Source: Candidatus Brocadia sp. WS118
Lineage (GTDB): Bacteria; Planctomycetota; Brocadiia; Brocadiales; Brocadiaceae
Direction of reading: 5' to 3'
DNA length: 48,641 nt
Assembly: GCA_007618135.1 (NCBI GenBank)
Contig: PHFX01000158.1
Coordinates: forward strand, 1 to 48,641
This document shows positions 25,944 to 33,782 of the stretch, piece by piece. The number at the start of each line of letters is the position of its first letter. Positions within the stretch are counted from its first letter, which is position 1. The notes under the pieces were generated by a model. It worked only from the letters and a program-made list of their open reading frames with translations. It did not search any database and had not been told where the DNA came from. The position numbers were made by a program, and so were the translations under genes.

Positions 25944-28067
25944 ATGGCAATTTACCCTTCCGGCAGTATCATCAACAACCGCTACGAAGTGGTGCAAGGC
26001 CCCCATGAGAAACCCAGTTTGGCAGGAGGTATGGGACTGGTCTATCTCTGCGTTGATCGCAGTCAGGGAGGTCTTCCGGTTGCTTTAAAAACCTTCCGCC
26101 CGGAGTATCTCCCCAACCGGGAGGCCCGCGACCGCTTCCTACGCGAAGGCAGCACCTGGGTGGAGTTGGGCTACCATCCTCACATCGTGCGCTGTTACGG
26201 GGTGGTAAAAGCCGTGGTTGGCCCAGAAGTATTCCTGGTACTACAACTAGTAACCGCAGCAGAGGGCAAACATGACGCCTCTTTAAGAGCCTGGCTCACC
26301 CCCGGCAAACCTCTGCTTCCAGAACAGGCGCTCCTGTTTGCCCTGCATATAACCCGAGGGATGCGATGGGTGACGGAAAAGGTGCCCGGTCTGGTGCACC
26401 GCGACCTGAAGCCGGAGAATGTGCTGGTGGGCCGGGATGGCCTGGCACGGATCACCGATTTTGGGTTAGTGCAAGTTCTGACGGGTGAAGACAGTATCAT
26501 TAGTAAATTTGATATAGGGGATGACAGTGGAGAAAGTCGGCAGCGCACTCAATTGACGCAAGGTATTGCCGGTACCCCGTGCTACATGTCTCCCGAGCAA
26601 GGGGCAGGCGAGACCTTAGATGTTTGCAGCGATATTTATGCGTTCGGTTGCATCCTCTACGAGATGCTCACGGGGGAGTTTGCCGTCGTAGGAAAGAATA
26701 TTGAGGAGTTTCTGCAAGCCCATCGGGAAGGACGATTGAGAGCGATACCTACCCAGTTGCCCGTGGATACCCGCCAACTGTTAGAGAGGTGTTTGGCCCG
26801 ACAGCCGGAGGATCGCTATAGAAGTTGGGAAGGGGTAGAGAATGCGCTGGTACAAGTTTATCACTCACTGAGCGGCAGCGTTCCGCAACAAATAACCGAC
26901 CGGGATCAGGACGCGAACCGGGTGGAACGGTTAGCGCTGGGCTGGTCTTATAATACCATAGGCGTGTCTTATTATGATATCGGAAAGTTTGGGATTGCGA
27001 AAGGGCATTTTGAAAAGGCATCGGCCATTGCCCAGGAGATAGGCGACCGGTACGGAGAAGGATCAGCCCTGGGCAACCTCGGCAATACTTATCTTGAGTT
27101 GGGGGATGTTCGCCGGGCGATTGATTTTTTTGAACAAAATCTGGCGATTACCAAGGAGATCGGCGACCACCACGGGGAAGGAACGGTTTTGGGTAATCTG
27201 GGCAATGCCTATCTTCAATTGGGAGATGCCCGGCGGGCGATTGGGTTTTATGAACAGGACCTGGCGATTGCCAGGGAGATCGGCGACCGTCAAGGGGAAG
27301 GTAGATCCGTGGGCAATTTAGGCAATGCCTATTTTCGATTGGGAGATGCTCAGCGGGCAATTGATTTTTTTGAACAGCGACTGGATATTGCCAGGGAGAT
27401 TGGCGACCGCCATGGAGAAGGCCAAGCGTTGGGGAACTTGGGCATTGTCTATGAGCAGTGGGGAGATGCCCGGCAGGCGATTGGATTTTATGAACAACAC
27501 CTAACCATCGTTCGGGAGATGGGTGATCGCCAGGGGGAAGCCGCCGGCCTGGGCAACTTGGGTGTTGCCTATCGTTTGTTGGGGGATGCTCACCGGGCGC
27601 TCGGTTTTTTTGAACAGTCTCTGGTGATCGCCCAAGAGATTGGTGATCGCGGTAGAGAGGGAGTAGCCCTGGGCAACTTAGGCAATGCCTATTTTCAGTT
27701 GGGGGATGTTCAGCGGGCAATTGGCTTTTATGAACAACACCTGACAATTGCCAAAGAGATCGGAGATCGTTATGGAGAAAGCCAGGCCCTGGGGAATCTG
27801 GGCAATGCCCATTTTCAATTGGGCCATATCCAGCGGGCGATTGGATTTTACGAACAGCGTCTGGCAATTGCCTACGATATTGGCGATGTGATGGGAGCGG
27901 CGAAGACCAATCTCAATCTGGCGCGGTTGCTTTTAGACCATGCCCGCCCTATAGAAGCCCTCCCCCATGCCCAATCCGCTGGGCAGACGTTCGAGAAGGC
28001 CGGGCACATTCAGTATGCTGTCAAAGCGCAGGAGTTAATTGAGCAGATCAAAACTTATATGGGGTAA
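25944..28067 (+). CDS. Ser/Thr protein kinase with TPR array, K7
   Basis: 707 residues starting MAIYPSGSIINNRYEVV after AAGGAG. The catalytic set is present (VALK, HRDLKPEN, DFGLV). The segment after the activation loop differs from siblings: YMSPEQGAGETLDVCSDIYAFGC has Gly for the usual Trp after PEQ, and Cys for the Arg before SDIYA. Neither is a catalytic residue, but both sit in the APE-alpha F region that supports the activation segment. Nine TPR units follow. The first is more regular than in other copies, and most end EIGDRxGEG. Grouped with K6 and K8 by its QRTQLTQGIAGTP segment. Probably active. Confidence 0.93.
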   Translation: MAIYPSGSIINNRYEVVQGPHEKPSLAGGMGLVYLCVDRSQGGLPVALKTFRPEYLPNREARDRFLREGSTWVELGYHPHIVRCYGVVKAVVGPEVFLVLQLVTAAEGKHDASLRAWLTPGKPLLPEQALLFALHITRGMRWVTEKVPGLVHRDLKPENVLVGRDGLARITDFGLVQVLTGEDSIISKFDIGDDSGESRQRTQLTQGIAGTPCYMSPEQGAGETLDVCSDIYAFGCILYEMLTGEFAVVGKNIEEFLQAHREGRLRAIPTQLPVDTRQLLERCLARQPEDRYRSWEGVENALVQVYHSLSGSVPQQITDRDQDANRVERLALGWSYNTIGVSYYDIGKFGIAKGHFEKASAIAQEIGDRYGEGSALGNLGNTYLELGDVRRAIDFFEQNLAITKEIGDHHGEGTVLGNLGNAYLQLGDARRAIGFYEQDLAIAREIGDRQGEGRSVGNLGNAYFRLGDAQRAIDFFEQRLDIAREIGDRHGEGQALGNLGIVYEQWGDARQAIGFYEQHLTIVREMGDRQGEAAGLGNLGVAYRLLGDAHRALGFFEQSLVIAQEIGDRGREGVALGNLGNAYFQLGDVQRAIGFYEQHLTIAKEIGDRYGESQALGNLGNAHFQLGHIQRAIGFYEQRLAIAYDIGDVMGAAKTNLNLARLLLDHARPIEALPHAQSAGQTFEKAGHIQYAVKAQELIEQIKTYMG

Positions 28068-28101
28068 GCATTTTCATCTATACCACAAAGGAGCACTCAC
28101 C

Positions 28102-30336
28102 ATGTCTATTTATCCCTCAGGAACCGTAGTTGTCGGTCGCTACGAAGTGGTGCAAGGCCCCCACGAGAAACCCAGCCTGGCCGGGGGCATGGGGTTGGTT
28201 TACCTGTGCGTGGATCACAGGGACAATGGCCGCCCGGTGGCCTTGAAAACCTTTCGCCCGGAGTATCTCCCCAACCGGGAGGCCCGCGACCGTTTCCTGC
28301 GTGAGGGTAGCACCTGGGTAGAGTTAGGTTATCATCCCCACATTGTGCGCTGTTACCAGGTGGCAAAACCTGATATCGGCTCGGAAGTCTTCCTGGTGCT
28401 GCAACTGATTGCCGCGGCGGAGGGGAAGCGCGATGCCTCCCTACGGGCTTGGCTTACTCCCGGCAAACCCCTGCCGCTAGAGCAGGCGCTTCTGTTTGCC
28501 CTGCACATTGCGCGAGGTATGAGGTTCGCTACCACCAGAATTCCCGGCCTCGTTCACCGGGATCTGAAACCAGAGAATATACTGGCCGGGCGGGATGGAT
28601 TGGCGCGAATCACGGATTTGGGGCTGGCAAAGGCTCTGGGCAAGACTAAGAAAGCCAGCAACGAATTCGATTCCATGGAAAGCGATGGAACGGGGAGACA
28701 GCGTACCCTGCTGACCAGGGGAATTGCCGGCACCCCACGCTATATGTCTCCGGAGCAGTGTGCTGGCGAGACATTAGATGCTCGCAGCGATATCTATGCC
28801 TTTGGATGCATCCTCTATGAGATGCTCAGCGGAAAATTTGCTATAACTGGTAATAATATTAAAGAGATAACCACCTTTCACCGGAATAATCCTGAATATG
28901 AATTGCCGCCCGATCTTCCGGCCGAACTTGGTATGTTGTTGAAAAGTTGTTTAGCCGCAAAACCGCTGGGTCGCTATAGGAATTGGGAGGAATTATCCTA
29001 TGCGCTTGAGATCGCGTATGAGGCAGTAAATGGTAAACCTGCTCCGGCCAGGGTAGATGATAGTGAGGAAGAAGATACCGTGGCAGCAGGCTGGTCATAC
29101 AATGCCCTGGGCTTATCCTATATGGATATAGGTAATTTTGAAGTGGCAATACGCTATTTCGAACGAACGCTGGAGATCGGCAGGACGGAAGAGGAGCGTT
29201 TGATGGAAGCAGCCGGGCTGGGAAATCTTGCCAGTGCTTATCTCCGAATGGGCGATGCGAAAAAGGCAATTGAATTTTACAAACAGGATTTGGCTATCAT
29301 CCGGGAGATGGGTGAGCGACAAAGTGAAAGTATTGTATTGGGAAACCTGGGAAACGCGTATCGCCAATTAGGTGATGTACATGCTGCAATTAACTTCTAC
29401 CAACAGAGCCTAAGCATCGCGCACGAATTAGGGGATCGATATTCAGAAGGTAACATGCTAAGTAACCTGGGTAATGCCCACAGTGATCTTGGTGACATAA
29501 GAAAAGCTATTGAATTCTACGAAAAGCATTTAACGATTGCTCGCGAGTTTGGCGACCGCCGCAGTGAATGTGCAGCTTTGGGAAACCTGGGAGGCGCCTA
29601 CCAGCAATTAGGAAAGCCAGTTCAGGCGATTGAGTTATTTAAGGATGCTCTGATCATTATGCGGGAGATTGGAGACCGTCACGGGGAAGGACTGACGTTA
29701 GACAACCTCGGCCTTCTCTATAAGAATAATGGTGATTTGCAGCAGGCAATTCAGCATTACAACCAGGCATTACCCATCATTCGTGAAGTGGGCGACCGCT
29801 ATGCGGAAGTGAAATCGTTGGGAAATTTAGGGGTAATTTATAACAGAATAGGTAATCCATCCCGGGCAATAGAGTATCTTGAAAAAGCATTGTCTAATGC
29901 TCGTGAAATAGGTGATCGACGTGGAGAAGGGTTAACCTGGGGTAACCTGGGAAATGTTTATATGAACATGGGTAATATAATTCGTGCAAAAGAGTGTTAT
30001 GAACAAGATTTAGCCATAGCAAGGGAAATCGATGATCGGCATGGTGAGGGGTATGCCCTGGGCAATTTGGGTAATGCTTACAAATTATTAGGAGATTCCT
30101 CCTGGGCAATAGAATATTTTGAACAACACCTCACTATCGCACGAGAACTTGGTGATATGATTGGAGCAGCGATGACAAGTGGTAATCTGGCATTATTGCT
30201 CTATGATCAAGGTCGTTATACAGAGGCATTGTCTTATGCCGAATTCGCAAGAGATGTTTTTATACAGGCTCAAAATATCCCCATGGTTCAGCGTGCTAAC
30301 CAGCTTATTGCCCAAATTCAAAGCAGATTGCGATAA
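28102..30336 (+). CDS. Ser/Thr protein kinase with TPR array, K8 (DLG variant)
   Basis: I chose ATG 28102 (744 residues, MSIYPSGTVVVGRYEVV), preceded by AAAGGAG. The frame could begin at TTG 28039, but that lies inside the end of K7. Lys49 and HRDLKPEN are intact, but DFG reads DLG (residues 172-174; Leu codon TTG at 28618-28620), one base from Phe. The metal-binding Asp is kept, so activity is likely but its regulation may differ. The Trp of PEQW is Cys. The activation segment SMESDGTGRQRTLLTRGIAG is shared with K6. Ten TPR units follow, AT-richer and more irregular than the head block (for example LDNLGLLYKNNGDLQQAIQH). Confidence 0.94.
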   Translation: MSIYPSGTVVVGRYEVVQGPHEKPSLAGGMGLVYLCVDHRDNGRPVALKTFRPEYLPNREARDRFLREGSTWVELGYHPHIVRCYQVAKPDIGSEVFLVLQLIAAAEGKRDASLRAWLTPGKPLPLEQALLFALHIARGMRFATTRIPGLVHRDLKPENILAGRDGLARITDLGLAKALGKTKKASNEFDSMESDGTGRQRTLLTRGIAGTPRYMSPEQCAGETLDARSDIYAFGCILYEMLSGKFAITGNNIKEITTFHRNNPEYELPPDLPAELGMLLKSCLAAKPLGRYRNWEELSYALEIAYEAVNGKPAPARVDDSEEEDTVAAGWSYNALGLSYMDIGNFEVAIRYFERTLEIGRTEEERLMEAAGLGNLASAYLRMGDAKKAIEFYKQDLAIIREMGERQSESIVLGNLGNAYRQLGDVHAAINFYQQSLSIAHELGDRYSEGNMLSNLGNAHSDLGDIRKAIEFYEKHLTIAREFGDRRSECAALGNLGGAYQQLGKPVQAIELFKDALIIMREIGDRHGEGLTLDNLGLLYKNNGDLQQAIQHYNQALPIIREVGDRYAEVKSLGNLGVIYNRIGNPSRAIEYLEKALSNAREIGDRRGEGLTWGNLGNVYMNMGNIIRAKECYEQDLAIAREIDDRHGEGYALGNLGNAYKLLGDSSWAIEYFEQHLTIARELGDMIGAAMTSGNLALLLYDQGRYTEALSYAEFARDVFIQAQNIPMVQRANQLIAQIQSRLR

Positions 30337-30376
30337 TAATTGAGAAATTGAGTAATATTGAAAAAAGAGTCAATCG

Positions 30377-32974
30377 ATGGATATTTATCCCTCTGGAACT
30401 ATAATTTCCAGCCGCTACGAAGTAGTGCAAGGCCCCTATGAGAAACCCAGTTTGGCTGGGGGAATGGGGCTGGTTTACCTCTGCGTGGATCACGGGGAAG
30501 GCGGCCGCCCAGTGGCCTTGAAAACCTTCCGCCCGGAGTATCTTCCCAACCGGGAGGCTCGCGACCGCTTCTTAAGGGAAGGTACTACCTGGGTGCAGTT
30601 GGGCAACCATCCCCATATCGTCAGATGCTATCAAGTTATCAAAAGTGCTGTCGGATCGGAAGTCTTTTTCGTTCTCGAACTCGTTGCTGCTGCCGAAGGC
30701 AAACGCGACGCCTCGTTAAGGGCCTGGCTTACTCCCGGCAAACCCCTGCCGGTGGAGCAGGCATTGCTATTTGCCCTGCACCTCGCCCGGGGCATGAAAT
30801 ACGCCACCACAAAAATACCTGGCCTGGTTCACCGTGATCTGAAGCCGGAGAATGTGTTGGTAGGGCGGGATGGATTGGCGCGAATTACCGACTTCGGTTT
30901 GGCAACCGCGGTGCAGGAAACAGTTGACCAGCTACCAGTGGCTGGTGCTATAGAAAGCAAGGAGAGCCAGTTGAGAAGAACCCAGTTGACCCGGGGTATA
31001 GCAGGGACGCCGCTCTACATGGCCTCGGAACAATGGGCCGGCGCAGAACTGGATGCGCGCAGCGATATCTATGCTTATGGGTGTATGCTTTATGAAATGC
31101 TCACCGGGAAGTTCGCCGTGCCCGGTAAAACACTTGATGAGATAGAAAAAGCCCATCGGAAAGGTCAGGTGGGTAAAATACCTTCAACTTTACCCCATCA
31201 TCTGACCCAACTGCTGCAGCGATGTGTAAAGGTGAACCGGGAAGAACGCTATAGCAATTGGTTGGAATTGGAATCCGAAGTTGTCAGTGTTTACAAAACC
31301 GTTATGGATAAAGAGGCACCGGCCAACGCGGGTAGCTCGCCAGACCAGGCTGGCGAGTCGGCGGTGGGTTGGTCATACAATGCTATAGGGCTATCTTACC
31401 ATGATATTGGCAAGTTTGCAGTAGCGCAGTCTTATTTTGAAAAAGTGCTGGTTATTTCTCGCTCAATGCAGGATCGTTCTCTGGAAGCTGCAGCTCTGGG
31501 CAATTTGGGCACTTCCTATCGTCAGTTGGGTGATTCTCTGCAAGCAATCGAGTTCCATAAAAAACATTTGACCATTGCCCGAGGGATGAATGACCTTCAT
31601 GGAGAAGGAGTTGCACTGGGCAACTTAGGCATTGCCTATCATCAGTTGGGTAACCCTCAACAAGCTATTGAGTTCTTTGAAAAAGATTTGCTAATTGCTC
31701 GCAAAATCGGCGACCGCTCGGGGGAAGGTGCAGTTTTCGGCAATTTAGGAAATGTCTATTTAGATTTGGGTGAACCACTTAACGCCATTAAATACCATGA
31801 AAAGAGCCTGGTAATTTCCCAGGAGACTCGAGATCGCCAGAGGGAAGGCCAGGCGCTGGGTAACCTTGGAAATGCTTACCATCAATTAGGCAATCCTCGC
31901 CAGGCGATTGAGTCTTATGAAAAAAGTTTACTGATTGCCCAGGAGATAAGTGACCGCTATGGGGAAGGGAAAGCACTGGGCAGCATGGGCAATTCTTACC
32001 TTCGGCTAGGCGATCTCCGAAGAGCAATAGAGATGTATGAAGGACAATTAGCAATTGTTCAGGAGATTGGGGACCGCCATGGAGAGAGCCAGGTGATGGG
32101 TAACTTGGGTAATGTCTATTTCCAGATGAGTGATTATCAACAGGCGATATTGTTCTATGAAAAAGGATTGGCACTCTCTCACGAGATTGGAAACCGCGAT
32201 GGGGAAGGAAAAGCATTGGGTAATTTGGGCAATGCATATCGCCAGTTAGGTGATCCCCGCCGGGCGATTGAGTTCCATAAGAAACATCTGGCAATTGCGA
32301 GTGAGATTGGCGATCGCCGCAGTGAAGCAGCCGCGCTGGGGAATTTGGGTGTTGCTTATCGACAGTTGAATGATCCCCATCAGGCAATTAAGTATTACGA
32401 AAAAAGCTTGGATATCCTCCGCAAAATCGGAGATCGCCAGGGAGAGGGCCAAACCCTGGGTAACCTGGGCAATGTCTATGCTAACCTGAGCGACCCCCGT
32501 CGAGCGATCGAATTTCATGAAAAGTATTTGGCCATTGTACGCGAAATTGGTGATCAGCAAGGAGAGGGCGCAGCGTTGGGCAACCTCGGCAATGCGTACC
32601 GCCAGTTGGGTGATCCTCACCAGGCAATTGAGCTCTATAAAAAAAGTTTGGTGATTGCTCAAAAGATTGGCGACCGGCAAAGAGAAGCGAATGCGCTGGG
32701 CAACCTCGGTAATGCTTATGGTGATATAGGGCAAACGGATCAGGCAGTTGTATTCTATAAAAAAAGTTTGACAATGATGCACGAGATTGGCGACCTTGTC
32801 GGTACAGCATTCACAAGTTTTAATTTAGCGTTACAGCTACTAAAACAAACTCGCCTAAAGGATGCCCTTGACCATACCGAATATGCTAAACAGGTATTCT
32901 TAAAAATCGGCTATAACGAGTATGCGGCAAATGCACAGAATTTGATTGATCAGATTCAATCAAATTCATCATAG
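30377..32974 (+). CDS. Ser/Thr protein kinase with TPR array, K9 (longest, ASE variant)
   Basis: 865 residues starting MDIYPSGTIISSRYEVV. VALK, HRDLKPEN and DFGLA are intact, but the APE motif reads ASE (MASEQW; Ser codon TCG at 31025-31027), a single C-to-T change from the K3 sequence. The Glu that anchors the activation segment remains. The kinase half and first TPR are near-identical to K3, but thirteen TPR units follow against seven in K3. Helix A here often reads LGDPxQAIEFHKKHL, a flavour not seen in K3. Last kinase of the array. A relic of another kinase lies 30-106 bp beyond its stop codon. Probably active. Confidence 0.94.
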   Translation: MDIYPSGTIISSRYEVVQGPYEKPSLAGGMGLVYLCVDHGEGGRPVALKTFRPEYLPNREARDRFLREGTTWVQLGNHPHIVRCYQVIKSAVGSEVFFVLELVAAAEGKRDASLRAWLTPGKPLPVEQALLFALHLARGMKYATTKIPGLVHRDLKPENVLVGRDGLARITDFGLATAVQETVDQLPVAGAIESKESQLRRTQLTRGIAGTPLYMASEQWAGAELDARSDIYAYGCMLYEMLTGKFAVPGKTLDEIEKAHRKGQVGKIPSTLPHHLTQLLQRCVKVNREERYSNWLELESEVVSVYKTVMDKEAPANAGSSPDQAGESAVGWSYNAIGLSYHDIGKFAVAQSYFEKVLVISRSMQDRSLEAAALGNLGTSYRQLGDSLQAIEFHKKHLTIARGMNDLHGEGVALGNLGIAYHQLGNPQQAIEFFEKDLLIARKIGDRSGEGAVFGNLGNVYLDLGEPLNAIKYHEKSLVISQETRDRQREGQALGNLGNAYHQLGNPRQAIESYEKSLLIAQEISDRYGEGKALGSMGNSYLRLGDLRRAIEMYEGQLAIVQEIGDRHGESQVMGNLGNVYFQMSDYQQAILFYEKGLALSHEIGNRDGEGKALGNLGNAYRQLGDPRRAIEFHKKHLAIASEIGDRRSEAAALGNLGVAYRQLNDPHQAIKYYEKSLDILRKIGDRQGEGQTLGNLGNVYANLSDPRRAIEFHEKYLAIVREIGDQQGEGAALGNLGNAYRQLGDPHQAIELYKKSLVIAQKIGDRQREANALGNLGNAYGDIGQTDQAVVFYKKSLTMMHEIGDLVGTAFTSFNLALQLLKQTRLKDALDHTEYAKQVFLKIGYNEYAANAQNLIDQIQSNSS
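31336..31357. repeat. Inverted repeat in the kinase-TPR linker of K9
   Basis: CTCGCCAG (31336-31343) and CTGGCGAG (31350-31357) with a 6-base loop, the same hairpin as in K3. It is retained with the surrounding near-identical linker DNA. Confidence 0.7.
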
Positions 32975-33003
32975 ATTCACTAAACAAAAGAGAGAGGTGA
33001 TCT

Positions 33004-33080
33004 ATGAACATCTGATCTTTCAGGTATTGCAACCAATTGCTGCATCCTAAGGCAAGCGTTATACTTCCTTACGAGTCTGT
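33004..33080 (+). pseudogene. Relic of a tenth kinase gene
   Basis: GAGAGGTG is followed by ATG AAC ATC T at 33004, which resembles a kinase-gene start (compare MNIY of K5), but a TGA follows at 33013. From 33015 to 33080 the DNA aligns without gaps to K6 at 23855-23920, 44 of 66 positions by hand count. Read in the kinase frame it gives IFQVLQPIAAS, a stop, then GKRYTSL, against IFLVLQLIVADEGKRDASL in K6. So the start of a kinase gene seems fused by deletion to its hinge region, then cut off. It lies between K9 and the radical SAM gene. Confidence 0.7.
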
Positions 33081-33111
33081 CGTGCCACTTGAAAAAATTG
33101 GAGAGTTAATT

Positions 33112-33753
33112 TTGAGATATCGTGAATCTTCATTGGCTAATAAATTACGCATTTATATGACTATTCCTGTAACTCATACGTTAGGGCCTTATGCGCGCTT
33201 TGCAATTTGGGTTCAGGGTTGCCCGTTTCGCTGCCCCGGTTGTATGACTCCGGATTCTCTTCCGATGACAGGAGGAGAGGAAATTGACATAGAAGTATTG
33301 GCCAAAGCGATCTTGAACGAATCAAAAATAGAAGGAATAACTATTAGTGGAGGAGAACCTTTTCTACAAACGCCAGGCTTAGTTCAATTGATCGATCTGA
33401 TTAAAGCAAATAGAGATATTGGAGTAATTGTATATAGCGGTTACCAATTGAAAAAATTGCGTTCCATGGCAACTGAAGAGGCGGGAGAAAGCATCAAAAA
33501 ATTCTTAAAAAGAATTGATATATTAATTGATGGTTTATATATTAAATCACTTAATGATGGTCTTAGTTTACGCGGCTCTTCCAATCAAAAAGTTCATCGA
33601 TTGACTAATAGATACTCAGAGATTTTCGAGTATTATTATGGAAGAATGGAGCGCCAGGTAGAGATTCATATTCATCGAGATGAAATGAAAATTGTCGGAA
33701 TTCCTGGCCAAGAAATGCTTCAACAGTGGCAGTCAAAATTTTCTAAACCATAA
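33112..33753 (+). CDS. Radical SAM activase, NrdG/PflA-like
   Basis: The core motif is WVQGCPFRCPGC, a CX3CX2C cluster site for 4Fe-4S and S-adenosylmethionine, followed by TISGGEPFLQ and a short (beta-alpha) barrel typical of anaerobic activating enzymes. The frame is open from TTG 33037, but its first 15 codons overlap the kinase relic, so I prefer TTG 33112, which has GGAGAG 6 bases upstream and gives 213 residues. The first Met (in RIYMTIP) would cut into the conserved LRIY start. Such short activases usually install a glycyl radical or modify a partner, but no glycyl-radical enzyme is present here. It heads the TIR/GTPase block. The substrate is unknown. Confidence 0.85.
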   Translation: MRYRESSLANKLRIYMTIPVTHTLGPYARFAIWVQGCPFRCPGCMTPDSLPMTGGEEIDIEVLAKAILNESKIEGITISGGEPFLQTPGLVQLIDLIKANRDIGVIVYSGYQLKKLRSMATEEAGESIKKFLKRIDILIDGLYIKSLNDGLSLRGSSNQKVHRLTNRYSEIFEYYYGRMERQVEIHIHRDEMKIVGIPGQEMLQQWQSKFSKP

Positions 33754-33782
33754 ATTCAAACCTTGCTAATTGGGGGTACACC

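Larger units (their letters stand above)
12819..32974 (+). repeat. Array of nine kinase-TPR genes with a constant 5' block
   Basis: Each gene carries the same roughly 219 bp head block (codons 12-84, Gly loop to start of the hinge): 12852-13070, 15157-15375, 17462-17680, 19372-19590, 21444-21662, 23603-23821, 25977-26195, 28135-28353, 30410-30628. K1 against K8 differ at about 34 of 219 positions by hand count, whereas DNA after the block diverges much more. The 3' parts are runs of 120 bp TPR repeats, 7 to 13 per gene (10, 10, 7, 8, 9, 11, 9, 10, 13 for K1 to K9). Confidence 0.9.

Noticed and set aside
13900-32900. Regularly spaced repeats resembling a CRISPR array
   Set aside because: The period is exactly 120 bp, in frame, and translates to TPR units. 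There are no unique spacers between short identical repeats and no cas genes.
33004-33015. Good ribosome binding site and ATG followed by an in-frame TGA, as if recoded (selenocysteine or Trp)
   Set aside because: The DNA matches the start of a kinase gene followed by its deleted body, and a second stop follows in that frame. No selenocysteine-insertion hairpin was noticed. A relic explains it better.
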